Source: Drosophila pseudoobscura
Taxonomy: Eukaryota; Arthropoda; Insecta; Diptera; Drosophilidae
DNA length: 64,000 nt
Direction: 5' to 3'
Assembly (NCBI RefSeq): GCF_009870125.1
Contig: NC_046681.1
Coordinates: forward strand, 17,125,001 to 17,189,000
Below, in pieces: positions 23,801-36,065 of this stretch. Position 1 is the first letter of the stretch. Each line of letters opens with the position of its first letter. The notes beneath the pieces are model-generated. The model saw only the letters and a list, made by a program, of their open reading frames with translations, had not been told where the DNA came from and did not search any database. Position numbers and translations under genes: made by a program.

Positions 23801-26445
23801 GCAAGTATGCAAGCAACTAAGTGCAATTGCTCCAAAAAAATCGGCTGAATTTGAGCCTCATCTGACATTTATGCGCGAAACACTTGGCATCATGCAGCAC
23901 CATGATGCAATAACCGGCACAGAAAAGCAAAAGGTCGCGTTAGATTATGCAAAACGCTTAAGTGTCGGGATCAGGGCATGCGCTGCGAACACAAGATCTG
24001 TGCTAAATCAATTATCCGTACAATCGGAGACAAGTGCGAGTACAAGTGAGACACGTTCTGATTATATTTTTGATTTTAAAATCTGTCCCTTGCTGAACAT
24101 CACTTCTTGTCCCGTATCCGAGTCAAATGAAAGATTTGCATTAACGCTCTACAATCCACTGGCTCATTTTACCGATGAATATGTGAGAGTACCCGTTACA
24201 CACTACAATTATAAAGTAATTGATAATAAGGGTATGGTGATAAAAATCAAACAAATTTTTAACAGAAGATCAAACGATATCTTTTAAATTATAGGTGTGA
24301 CTATGGAAATTCAGCTGTTACCAATACCCTCCGCAGTAATGAAAATGAAAAACAGAAGCTCAAATGCACAGTATGAGCTGGTATTTTTCGCGACTAACCT
24401 TCCACCATTGGGATATAGGACTTATTATATTGAAAAATTGAATTCTCCTGAAGAATTCCTCAGGCCAAGTTTTTCACCAAAGAAAACATCAAGTTTAACA
24501 GTAATTGGAAACGAAGTAAGAAAATCTTAATCATAAGCTATCTACCGTTAGATCTTATTAGTAATTTTTCTTTATGCAGTATATTAAATTAGGCTTTGAC
24601 ACTAATGGGTTTCTCTCAGAAGTAACTGCTGATGGCTTAACACGAATCGTTAGCCAAGAGTTCCTGTACTATGAAGGTGCTAAGGGAAACAATGCGGAGT
24701 TTCTAAATCGATCATCTGGAGCTTACATCTTCCGGCCAAACAAAAATAAAATTCACTTCGTCGCTAACCAAGTAGATATTGAAGTATACAGAGGCGAAAT
24801 TGTGCAAGAGGTCCATCAGAAATTCAATGATTGGATAAGTCAAGTAGTGCGCGTATATCGCTCGAAAAGTTATGCTGAGTTTGAGTGGTTAATCGGCCCA
24901 ATTCCAATTGATGATGACGTTGGCAAAGAAGTCATTACCCGCTTTAACTCTGGCATCGAGTCGGCGGGCATATTCTACACCGATTCAAACGGTGAGATTC
25001 TATGATAAAAATAATAGTATTTAACACAAATACAATTAGCCATACCAATCGCGTGTACGAATTTTTACATAATCCTATTGAGCTATGAAAGAGAAAAAGA
25101 GATATATATTTCCTTGGTAGGAATCCAACTTCAGTTCCTTAGACTGAGCTCTTTACGGGAGTAAGTTTACAAGTACTCGGTACAGACGATTAAAAACATA
25201 TAACTACACCGATTAGATCCTCATTTCATTCGACTCTCATTTCCTACTCAAAACTACAATTCTACAGTTTTAAACTAGTTTTTTTTTTAAGAATAAAAAG
25301 TATTTATAAAATTATAAATTATTTATACTACTAACCTCTATTAATTACAAATAATGTGATTTCTATTTAATAACCCAAAGGTCGTGAAATGATAAAGAGA
25401 CAGCGAAACCGCCGTGATACATGGAACGTAAAACTGAACGAAGAAGTATCAGGTAACTACTACCCTGTGACAACAAAAATTACCTTGGAGGACACAACGG
25501 CGCGTATGGCAATTCTTACGGACAGAGCCCAAGGAGGAAGCTCACTACAAGATGGGGCCCTGGAATTGATGGTACATCGTCGTTTGCTACACGATGACGC
25601 ATTTGGTGTGGGAGAAGCATTAAATGAAACTGAGCACGGCAAAGGTTTAATTGCACGAGGCAAGCATCTTTTCTTCTTTGGTCAGTCCGGTACTCGCAAA
25701 GGTATTTCTCTAAAAGCTACTGAACGGATAGTGCAAATAGAAAGCTTGTTGCCTACATGGAAATTTTTTAGCAATATGAAGTCTTACAATGCAGAAGAAT
25801 GGCGCACATCTTTTAGAAATATAGTGAGTATTAATTAAATTTATTAAATTTTATTGACTTCACACACATTTTTTTTAGTTCAATGGAATCTCGGTAGTTT
25901 TGCCAAAATCCGTACATTTACTAACGCTAGAACCATGGCACCTAAACCAACTCCTTGTACGATTTGAACATATAATGGAGAAAGGAGAAGATGTACATTA
26001 TTCTAGATCCGTACAGATTAATGTTAAGGACGTCCTGAGTACTTTTAAAATCGACGATATGCGTGAAACAACTCTTGATGGAAATGCCTGGTTAAATGAA
26101 ACTCAACGATTGCAATTTGTACCTGACTCCGAGGAAGAGGTATACAACTCATATGCAACATTCTCAAAATTAGCAAAGACTGTGCACTTATTAAGTGCGG
26201 CAAAACCGTTGCTGGGTGTAAAATATTCTGATGAAGCTTTACCATCTGGACAGTTGGGTGCTGAAAGTAACCGTCTTAAGCGGAATGTTCACACAGGTCC
26301 TTTCGATTCACATAAAGATGACCAAGCCTCAGGACCTAAAGGTGTAGATATTTCCTTTATATCGGATAGTGATGATAAAAAATATATAATTGAGTTAAGC
26401 CCAATGGAGATTCGTACTTTCGTTGTATATTTGTCGGGATATTAG
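20884..26445 (+). CDS. LManII: Lysosomal alpha-mannosidase (GH38), LManII type, alternatively spliced
   Basis: Exons: 20884-21018, 22079-22449, 22505-22710, 22813-22949, then either 23059-23192 or 23344-23477, then 23585-24231, 24295-24515, 24580-24991, 25381-25823, 25879-26445. Either choice gives 3273 nt, 1090 aa. The N-terminus holds a hydrophobic secretion signal ([14 protein letters not shown]). Catalytic motifs are intact: AHTHDDVGW, nucleophile Asp in [10 protein letters not shown], Asp in MGGDFTY or MGEDFHY (one per alternative exon), and His in [12 protein letters not shown]. The C-terminus is about 100 residues longer than LManI, with a basic/acidic insert ([15 protein letters not shown]), and ends [17 protein letters not shown]. 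Intron 1 is 1.06 kb. It is a tandem duplicate of LManI. Predicted lysosomal mannose-trimming enzyme. Confidence 0.93.
23059..23192 (+). other. LManII: LManII alternative exon A
   Basis: 134-nt exon with a CACTAG acceptor and GTAATT donor. It encodes [17 protein letters not shown], then MGGDFTY, ending YYKNLDKLI. It is homologous to exon B and to the same stretch of LManI, where this segment is constitutive. Length is 2 mod 3, so including both A and B shifts the frame and meets a TAG at once, while skipping both also breaks the frame. Confidence 0.85.
23344..23477 (+). other. LManII: LManII alternative exon B
   Basis: 134-nt exon with an AAACAG acceptor and GTAAGT donor. It encodes [17 protein letters not shown], then MGEDFHY, ending [10 protein letters not shown]. 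Length and phase are the same as exon A. It is closer than A to the LManI sequence at the end of the segment. It keeps the Asp that acts as acid/base in the family. Confidence 0.85.
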
Positions 26446-28687
26446 GCCTTGACTAAATCTAATTCATTAATAACCTTTATAAACATGAAAATGTATAAAT
26501 ATATATATCTATATATGTATATAAAAATGCTCTGTTGGTTTGTTAAAAAAAAAAGCCCTGCACCAATTTTCAGCTGACACATAATATTCATTCCCATGAT
26601 GGTTATTCGCTATATATAAAACCGGAAACGTCCGCAATAAGCACGATGATTAATGATCTTAATCTGATCTTTAGCTGCTCGCAGAGCTTATAAAACCAAT
26701 TTAAAATTTTAATAAAAGTATCTGTTCCGTTCCTTATTTTTTGAAACAAAATTGCAGTTTTTTAGTTTGAAAATGTTGAATTTAATGCCGCTAGAAAAAG
26801 TGTGAGAGAGAGACCCGAGTAGCGTAGCTACTAGAATTACATTATTATTATTATGGATGCCACAGATTTACGCTTTTTTTGGGGCGGTTATGGGCGTAGA
26901 AAATTTGGAAGCAAACTTGATTCAGTGGATATCACTGGGGAGATACAGCTGATCTAGCTCTTAGAACTAGGCTTTAAACCAGACGGACAGAAAAACTATT
27001 TATATCGCTATTGATACGGATCAAGAGATCAAGAGGATCGGAAACGCTTTCTTCTGAATTTTACTCCAAGTACCGGCTATAAAAAGGTGACGACCTCCGA
27101 CTTGGAGAGGTCTTGAAGATGTGATGTATCCGTACTGTATTTGGTCTGCCCAATTCTAAATTAAAATAAGCACAGAGTTGAACTAGTTGTATTTATATGT
27201 AAGTACACACATACATATTTAATATGTACATATGCATGTACATACATACATATATAACCTGCCAACTTTGGAGGGTGAAACTTTTTTCATTAAAATACTA
27301 TAAGTGTGCATACATTTACTCACACTGCATTTATAATGCTTGAACTAGAGACTGGAGAGCACAGCACAGTTCCTGGTACAATTTGTGTTGTGTGAGACTA
27401 AAACTAAAAAATCGCCATTATCTTAGCTTGTATACAATTGCAGAATCGAAAGGCACTTGTAGGCCGGGATCACCTTTCAGTTAAAATCAATAAAAATACG
27501 CTACTGTTTGTACCAGAGTTAAAAATGTTCCACCTTGTCATTCAATTAAACAACATTACAGTACATACCGCATAAATCGTATTATTTTCGTGTTCATATG
27601 TCCGTGCCTTCTGAACCAGTCCATCTCCAGCTTGAATTTCAAACACATGCAAACACATACTCTTACATACATATGTACGTATGGGCAAAACGATGTACTA
27701 TGTATGTATGTACGCACAAATGTTGGGTCGCAGGAAGGAACATGGAGCAACGAATTATAGGGTGAAATGTTTAATTAGCGCACAAGCTAAATTAACAATT
27801 CATTTTTATAGAAACGGTAAGTTCAAAGAAGTTTGCGCATTTTCTGACCAACACAATTAGGCATGTATGTACATACTATGTATACAATAAACGAAAGCGT
27901 GTGTGTAGATCGGAGGTAGTTAGCGTCATATGCACACTGCAGCTTCTTTCGTACACGTGTATAAACGACCGGTCGGACTCTGTAGAACCGATTACAAAAA
28001 GGTATGGTTCAAAAGTGTTTTTTTTTCACAAAAAATAATGAAAATAAACTCCAAATTCTATTATTTAAACATGTACATTCTAATGGAAGCAAAAAATGCA
28101 TGTATTAGGCATGAAAACTTTTTCGATACGTGAATTCCTTGCTTCCATTCGAATGCATAAAGAATGTGCTTAAACAATTTGTACAACAGGAAAAGGGGTG
28201 AGCGGGACACCATGAAACCTAAAGCAGTTCACAAATTGTCTTATTTCTCCTTGAAAGTGTGGAACTGTGGCCTTAGGATTGTTAAAATCAAAACAACAAA
28301 TTTCAAAATGGCGCCGGCTACCTCCCTTTGAGTAACAGCAGCTTGTTTTCAAAAATAAATATTTCCTAATCGGGAAGACGAATGTGAATGAAACTTGCAG
28401 ACGATGTATTTAAATATACGTAGTCTAAAATATTAGACTAAAAAATAGTACAAAATTTGTACATAAAAATACAAAAAAATATATTTTAATTACTTTATAG
28501 TTCATTTGGAGAATTTTTTAAAATTTTCTTGGGAGACTTTAATGGTTTTAAGATATTGAGATTTTAATGTGAGCGCAGTCCGGCCGGTAATGAACATTTT
28601 TGAAACTACTTTTCGAATTTTAAGAATCTTTTTTGAGACTATTATATCCCACAGTTTCAAGGAAATTGAAAGACCACTACAAATCGT
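26446..28687. other. Intergenic, repeat relics
   Basis: Holds a DINE-1-like fragment (26795-27075) and much (TATG)n/(TACA)n-type simple sequence around 27180-27260 and 27640-27720. No gene was supported. Confidence 0.4.
26795..27075 (-). mobile_element. DINE-1-like fragment
   Basis: Reverse-oriented and diverged: GTGTGAGAGAGAGAC, GGATGCCACAGATTTACGC, CAGACGGACAG, and CTATTGATACGGATCAAGAG followed by GGATCGGAAACGCTTTCTTC. These are the same landmarks, in the same order, as in the 9.4-10.4 kb copy. Confidence 0.55.
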
Positions 28688-29113
28688 GTAAAAAACGCGT
28701 GTTGAAAGATTTAGTGACCACAATGTATGCCAGCATCGAAGAACTGCTTAGAACCCTGTGCTAACACCGTCACGATAGAATAGTACACCTCTTGGTGTAC
28801 TCGCTTATATTTTCTTAAGGCCTTAGCTATCATTGTCCAAAGGTACATCAAAGGCACTGCACTCTGAGACAGTGCTACAGTAAGTTTAATCTGCTGAAGA
28901 TCCACGGAAGCAACTAAAGCACCATAAGCCTTCCGGCAGTCACGAGCGCTTTATACGATATCATACGACCTATTTTGATTATCAAACCTTTCTACATTGT
29001 TGTTGGGAACAAGGCACAAGACTAATTTTGGATCCATGCGCGCACAATCATCCATATTTCGCACATATGTACATATGTACATATTTCCCAGTGCGATCAT
29101 TGTAAATTGTTAT
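28688..29113 (-). pseudogene. Broken partial duplicate of piwi (exons 7-8 and part of intron 7)
   Basis: About 425 bases match piwi positions 5034-5762 in the same orientation, with internal deletions. It keeps the segment read as TTAGTGACCACAATGTATGC, the SSGSLKQLF region, the MDLQQ.. region and the MDPKLILCLVPNNN region. It also retains the first bases of piwi intron 7 (GTTTGATAATCAAAATAGG), so it arose at the DNA level rather than through mRNA. Deletions remove the 5' part of exon 8 and scramble the frame, so no PIWI domain could be made. Confidence 0.85.
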
Positions 29114-29260
29114 TCGAGTTTGAACCAGAAATTGAATTTTCCTCATCCGCTCACTCATCCAATTGGTAATATGGACAAAGAATGTCCATGCCAAATGGAC
29201 TCAAATTCAAACAAATTGAAACCTGTTCCTGAAGTCGATAAATATAAATAGCAACCCTCG
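29114..29260 (+). mobile_element. Unknown repeat fragment shared with 44.8 kb
   Basis: Directly adjoins the piwi fragment. Short blocks (ACAAAGAATGTCC, ACTCAAATTCA, CCTGTTCCTG) occur in the same order and similar spacing at 44800-44950, so both derive from one repeat. The better copy encodes CPHCPALKF, resembling the Cys-motif region of Helitron proteins. This copy is too decayed to classify alone. Confidence 0.35.
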
Positions 29261-30858
29261 TATACCACAATAGAGTAAAGGCGCATTTTGGAATTTTACT
29301 TAGACTACGATATGGACGAAAAAGAATACACAAACTGAACAGGTTTTTTCTAAGAAACGATTGTGAAATTTTATTAATATCTTTCATTATTTTACTATGT
29401 ATATTGCTTAATGCTTATAAATGTAGGATGTAGCTAATTTAAAATTGACTATTCACCTTTTATTAGTATTCTATTGGCTTTCATCTAGTATCGTTGATTG
29501 AATTTGTAATAAGCGAGAAAGGATATCTTTGGGGGCGAAAACTACTGAATCTATATGAAACTACAATTTCTTACGTTTTTGCTTTTACTTCCCAGAAATA
29601 GACGGGCAAACAGAAAAACAAAGAAATATGTACATATTAGAGTTATATCGACTTGGCGTGGCGTTGTGATCCAAAATATTTATTAATGGTCAGAGCTGCC
29701 TTTAAAATGAAACTAAAGATAATGCTTCTTCTGCTAAGATTACATTGAGGCAAAATTAGTAGTCAGTGAAATTAAGAAACTGGCCATACCTTATAATCTA
29801 CATATACAATGTATATAGTATGTGATTGCATATCGTCTGCAATAAAAGCTTGATATTGTGTTACATGTCTTTTCAGCTCATCCACTTTTTGGTTTATTTG
29901 AAACTTCTGGGGTTTTAAAATAAGATAAGTATCATTTGTAATGCCTACGCAAAAGTAAACTGGCAGATTATATCAATGAGCTTTTTATACCCACATTGAC
30001 TATAAACAAATGTCTTTATATATGTATATGTATATATAAATACAATACAATTGTAAAATGTATCAACACATATGTACATTCAATCATAAAGGCACATTTT
30101 GAATTTTCTAATATTTAGAATTTCCGTTAACTTTGTTCTATTGGCTTATTGGACCCAGTTGGACCCATTCATGTTTATTAAGAGCAGCGGTCGGCAGGCC
30201 CCTATCTTATGTGCATAGGAAGGTGTGCTGGCGCTAACGTACAGCTGCATAACACTGGTTTGCATCAATACATTGTTCCGTTTTGCCGACTGTCTACGCA
30301 CACAAACGCACTAAAAGCATGTGCAAATATGCTTGCCGACCCCTGACTTCGAGTTGCATGGTATACATATGTACTTATGTATATATATACTAAATTCATA
30401 CTAGTTCAAATACATTTGCATATGTATATTTATGTATCTCTAAGATTACCGTAAATTATTATGTACAATGTACGTACATATGTATATAAACTTAAAAAAT
30501 CAAAGGAAGGCTAACTTCGGGGACCGAAGCATGTAATACCTTTGCAGATATATCTTTGCAATATCAGCTAATACATTCATCCGATATTTAGGCAATTTGA
30601 CTTGGCTATAAAAATACATGATATTGCTTCACATTCATAAACAGGAAATTTCCTCCCACAAAAACATATTTTGTGAAAAGTTTCAGCTAGAAAGCTTTAA
30701 CTGACAGAAGCTAGAAGCTGACAGACGGACACATGTTGCCATCCTTATGAGATGTCATGTACTAGGTGTGATTAAAGATACTTTCTTCTGTGCTTTGCCA
30801 ACATTATGTCAAAACTCTACAAGGTTATTTGAACAGATATGAAATTAATTATTGCTGC
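29261..30858. other. Intergenic, nothing recognised
   Basis: AT-rich sequence with several ACATATGTACATA-type runs (30360-30490). No gene or clear mobile element was identified. Confidence 0.35.
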
Positions 30859-33800
30859 TTAAGTACACTCTGAGTTCTCCCAATTTGTGCGAGCCCAAAC
30901 AGGAAATTCAGTTTCATACTCCCATCCAGGACCCTGAAAAAAAAGTTATTTATTTATTGAGAAATAACTTATGTGGGAATAAAATGTTGCATTCAAACAA
31001 ACCTTGTATTTCCAGGCATGCAGATACATGATAAGGTCCTTAGACTTTGGATCACGGTAGTGCACTTTGCACTCATAGCAATGTGGATCTGTTGTGATTT
31101 TATTTAGCTTAACCCCAACATCCACATTGCCACCGTCGACAGCGAGGATAGTATCGGGTGCCTGCAGTACTGACGAAATTTCGGTAGGATCCTTCGGATC
31201 AGTGCATGAAAATTCCTTTGGAAAGTTGGGAGGCTCTAATTTTTTAGCGACCACTTCAGCTCGGGAAGGTTCTATGCAAGGCGGAGTAGTTTCGCGTGAA
31301 TTTAGGCCCACGTCATCGTCGCTATGCTGAACAACTACAATTATATTTCAAATACAAAATATATGCATTATTAATTAAGAGGAGCGGGGACACGTTTTTT
31401 TATATGTATCTATATTTATTTACCAACCGAAAGTTTGATCGCTGCTCAGGCTCTCTCCATCTGTTTCGTCCTTAGAACTCTTAAATATAGATATATCGGA
31501 ATCATAATCTATTCCCAACCAGTTCTCCGCATTGTGGATGTTAATGAGATCTCTTATAAGCTCATCGTCTGACTTTCCACCGATATCCCCGAAACGCCCT
31601 TTTAAAGGGCCGAAGACTTCATGATTGTATAGAGGATCGTTAAGAATTGGATAGCCTATAAAATACATTTTCGTTAGTTCAACGCTAATTACTCGTGGGC
31701 TCTGATCACTGATTTCTCTCACCTAGATATTGCAAATGTACACGGATCTGATGCATCCTTCCAGTAAGTGGTTTGCACAGTACAACACTAGTTTTTCCGT
31801 TCTGTGAAATCTTTTGGAAAGTGGTGGTACAATCTTTCCCTCGTTGCGATACTTTGCACACGCCAATTTTGTAACTTACTACCTCAATGGGCTCCTTACA
31901 TTCCACGATTTCGCTAAAAATTAAAAGGAAAAAAAGGAATTAAAGATGCCTTTAAATACTTTTAATCGTTTTCTTTAACTTACTCTGGAAAAATTCCCTC
32001 CACTCTACATATATACTCCTTTTCTACTTGTCTATTGCGAATTTGCTGCTCCATTTGTCTTGCCTTCTTTGGGCTCCGTCCGAACAGTAATAGGCCAGAT
32101 GTCAACCGGTCAAGCCGATGAATTGTGCGCAGATTCTTGAGGTTAAATTCCTTGGCGAGTATGAAAACCACAGTATTGTGCCTATAGCGGCCACAAGGGT
32201 GGACCTAAAGATACATACATATACAGAAAAGGAGATGTTATAATATTAATACAAAAAATTGGTTTTCTATAAATGTCATTAGCATTTAACTATGCATATT
32301 GTTTTGTAAGCAAACAGCAAAATAACTTAGTTTTCTATCAATACTCAAATTACTCTGATCGACACGGAAAATGGATCAAACATCGGACAAGAATATTCTT
32401 ATATGGTTTTAATCGCTGAACACGAATCTGAACTCCAAAAGTGCCTACATGAACAAGAGGCTGTATGAAAATTGTTAATGGATTTTTCGGAATAATACTA
32501 TTCGATGTTTGAATCAGCAAAAAAGTTTTTCTTGGTCCACCAGTGTTGTTGATCTTATTTGCGCTTGAATAAAATAGCCTCAACTAGAATTTCAGATTTG
32601 TTGTGAAAATGGATGTGTGTAACGTCCAGAAGGAATTCTCGATCATATATTTTCTTGATTAGTATCAATAGCCGAGTCGATTGAGCCCTTTCTGTCTGTC
32701 CGTCCCTATGAGCGCCTAGTGCTCAAACACTATAAGAGGTAGGTCAACGGCATTTTATATACAGACTTCTGTGATATGTCACTGTTACAAGTATATTTCA
32801 AAACATCGCCCCATCCACTTCCTCCACAAAGGGCGAAAATCTGTGACATCCACAATTTCAAAGATACGAGAAAACAGAAAACGCAGAATCGTAGAGGATG
32901 ACTATATCTTCTAGATCTAGAATCTGAACCAGATCTTATAATTAATATAGCCTGAATCAAGAAAACAATTTCATTCTCTCTCGCTCTGTCTCTCTCTAAC
33001 ACACAGGTTTTATGGTCGGCTTTGCCTATGGTAAAATGTGAGTTCAAGGATCTCAGAGACTATAAGAGCTAGAGCAACCAAATTTGGTATCCACACTCCT
33101 GTGATATCGAACCTTGACAAGTTTATTTCAAAATTTCGCCCCATCCTCTTCCGTTCTCACAAAGGACGAAAATCTGTGGCAACAACAGTATTGAAGATTA
33201 GATAGCCTGTTAGATTTATTTAAATGTTAAAAAAAGCTCAAGTAAAGAATAAAGTTTCAGATAAAATGATCAGCGCTGAAACTATTTGCGTATTTAAGAT
33301 GGCAGTCGTCAAAGCCACTTACAGGTATTGATGCAGGCTTATTTACAACTACAAGGTCCTCATTCATATGCACAATTTTAATTGGTTGACATGTCACAGG
33401 AACTTCGTGTCTGCAAGTATAGCCATAAATCTGTCGTTAGATACATAATCATTACATGCGGTGCATAGGGCCAAATAAATAAAACATTATTATTGTAAGA
33501 GAAAAAACTAACCTAACTAACCTGTTTTAATAACACCAGGCAACAAAATCGAACTTTTTTTTACTCCACGAACCAAACTTTTTCTGATAGATTTGGGAGT
33601 TTACAAATTTTTAATAAATTGTGATTTTTTCTGGGCAAGTTCTTTTTTATTGAAAAAAAAAATTGGTAATTAAAAAAAAATAAAAAAGTGGTAGTTCTTT
33701 TTTAACATGACCTAAGTATTTTGCATCTGGTTAACCATTAACCGTTTACGCATAGATTTTTACAAACGATACCCCAAACGGCGCATAGTTAATGGCTGTA

Positions 33801-34882
33801 CAATTATTTGTTCCGATGTTGATAATGGAAAAAAGTTGTGAGAATGTACCCGAACCATTTAAATAAATATAACATTATAAATAAAGTACGTGCGGTATAA
33901 AGACGATTTCAGTCTGTCTGTATGTAAATTTGTCTCTTCGCTTCAATCGTTTTCATATTAAATTTAACGTGTGCTTTTCCAGTAAGATTTGTTTGAATGA
34001 GGATTAGTCTTGCTGTGTGGGTGGCTAACTTCAGGGATATATTGTACATTGTAGGTATGTATATACTATGTGGGTCGAAGATAGCCAGACCTTGGTCTTT
34101 TTATTTTTGATAATATGTTGAATTATGACCGTGGAATTTTTCTATAATAATTAATTGTGTTATCAGTAACTAAAAAAAACACTACTTGTAAAGAAACGGA
34201 AACTATTTTAGTTTCGGTGCTATAAGTATTTGTAGCTGAACCGTTAATGCAAAATTACCTGTGTACTATATTAGCGAGAAGATCGTTGTGTTTTAGTCGA
34301 TAGTCAATAGGGACTTTCTCGAAGTTGACTGTCAATGTGCCTGCTTGGATACAACGTTCGTACTCTTCAGAAGGGTGTGCGCGAAACTCCCGTGAAAATA
34401 TATCCAGAATCTTTTCTCCCACCCATCGTCCTTTTGTGAAAGTTGTGAAGGTGAAGTAGTACGGGTAGACCTTTCTAAGACCTTTTTAATGATTATTATA
34501 TATGTCGAAACCATTTAATTCCATTCGTCAAGAAATAGCTTACCATTTTCAATATAGTAAGACGTTTCTTGATATCGCTCGTCCGTAAATCCGGGTCTTT
34601 TGGCCTTCAGTGCCTTCGTTTCAAGTTTGGCCTTCAAAAGTAAATATAATTATTTTGAGCCTACAGAGGGTTTATTATGATTTTCACTAGACGTTTTCAA
34701 CGCAGAAAAAATATAATCGCCGACCTGCTGGGGACTCTTTCTTTGCGTTATAAACATCCAATCAAAATAAATATTTTTCAATGTCCTACTTTTTTTAAAT
34801 CCTTAATTGTATCGCTGTTATCGGTTTTCCTTTTTTCTGGTATTTTGACTTTCTCGTTTTCGACCTCCCTGGTTGATGTAAT
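30859..34882 (-). CDS. RluA-1 or RluA-2: RluA/RPUSD2-family pseudouridine synthase (minus copy, 5' end unresolved)
   Basis: Nine exons: 34882-34790, 34631-34544, 34481-34259, 33410-33323, 32204-31984, 31913-31723, 31655-31424, 31321-31003, 30933-30859; 1530 nt, 509 codons before the stop, all in phase. Blocks match RPUSD2: LRKVYPYYFTFTTFTKGRWVGE, VVVNKPASIPVHPCGRYRHNT, catalytic Asp in HRLDRLTSGLLLFG, and GRMHQIRVHLQYLGYP. A C-terminal DPHCYECKVHYRDP...MYLHAWKYKGPGWEYE module follows. The enzyme isomerises uridine to pseudouridine in RNA. The first exon listed lacks a start codon, so at least one upstream exon is missing; the Gln-rich exon at 40139-40840 is in phase and is a candidate. It is head-to-head with its paralogue at 48277. 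A DINE-1-like repeat sits in the 1.1-kb intron. Which melanogaster paralogue it matches is unresolved. Confidence 0.88.
32590..33190 (+). mobile_element. DINE-1/SGM-like repeat inside RluA intron
   Basis: Plus-oriented copy of the repeat at 9.4-10.4 kb, with landmarks in order: TGTGTAACGTCCAGAAGGAA, CAATAGCCGAGTCGATTGAG, CTGTCTGTCCGTCC, GCGCCTAGTGCTCAAACACT, TTCTGTGATATGTCACTG, CATCCACAATTTCAAAGATA and AAGAAAACAATTTCATTCTC. It lies in the intron between the exons at 32204 and 33323 of the minus-strand synthase gene. Confidence 0.65.
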
Positions 34883-35859
34883 CTGTAATATAAATAAGAG
34901 AAAATAGCAACATGAATACAATGACTAATTTTTTTAGTAATCAATTAACTAGCTCTTTGTATACTTGTTTTCAATGGATACACTTTTAAGTGAATATGCT
35001 TTTAAGCATACATCTATATTTCCTTACTATAGCACCTATGTGATTAAGTGTTCCGACTTTGACCAAGTATTGGTAAGCTCGGAAAAGGTACAAGAAATCA
35101 AAGAATCGTTTTCCGCACTGTGTTATATTGTTTGCATTAAGCGGAAACGGAAAAAGGCACAAATTGATTCGTTGCTGAATACGTGGAGAGGGAAAAGAAA
35201 GGAACCACGACCAATAGTTAACGCAATCGAAATTCGTTGGCTGTATTTCCATCGCATATACATACGTATGCATGTTTAATATACGTACATTATCGTGGAA
35301 TAAAACTGGCAAACAAATTAAATTTTTAATTCCTGTGCTGTTGATCCAAGACTTCATTAAAATAAAAAATGAATAACGTAAATCAAAGTTCAATAGCTTC
35401 ATCTTGAGGCTCCCCATGAAGATGATTTCAAATGTTCGACCTCAAAATACGTTTTCTTTTTCAAACATAATTTTTGTGGTGTGCATGTTTCATCGATTCC
35501 AAACATGTTGCTTCTCGCTAAAATATTAAGTCGCTCTAAGCACTACTTATAGTGGGAATGACAGAAAACTAATATAAACATATAAAATAATTGCATAAAC
35601 CTATGCACATATATAGCTATGCACTTTGATGGTCGTAAATAGCAAACTGTTTTGAAAATATTCCATCTCGGAAAACGGTCACTGTGGCAATGGGATGTGA
35701 TGGAACCGCCGTGGACACTGGACATAAAATCTGAGTTATATAATTACTGGGAAGAAATAGTAATCGTCCTTGCTGTGGCTTGTGTGCTTCTTGCATGCGA
35801 ATGAATTGCCACTTCGCCATTTGGTACACCCGATACTCAAATATAGAATAGAAATTAGA

Positions 35860-36065
35860 TATGTGTAACACCCAGAAAGAAGCGTTACCGATCCTATAAA
35901 GTCAAAAGGATCAATATCCTATCAATAGCCCAGTCGATATAGCCATATCTGTCTGTCCGCCCATCTTGTTTGACGCTTTGTTGCGAGATTATAAGAGCTA
36001 GAGCAACCAAATTTTGTATCCAGATTCCTCTGATATCACACTGTTATGTTACAAGTATAAAAGCA
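35860..36065 (+). mobile_element. DINE-1-like fragment
   Basis: Landmarks: GTGTAACACCCAGAAAGAAG, CAATAGCCCAGTCGATATAG, CTGTCTGTCCGCCC and TTATAAGAGCTAGAGCAACC, ending near TCTGATATCACACTGTTA. A diverged, truncated copy. Confidence 0.55.

Noticed and set aside
27640..27720. TACATA/TATG-rich runs as a CRISPR- or satellite-like array
   Set aside because: These are ordinary Drosophila simple-sequence runs without a fixed unit and recur throughout the window.
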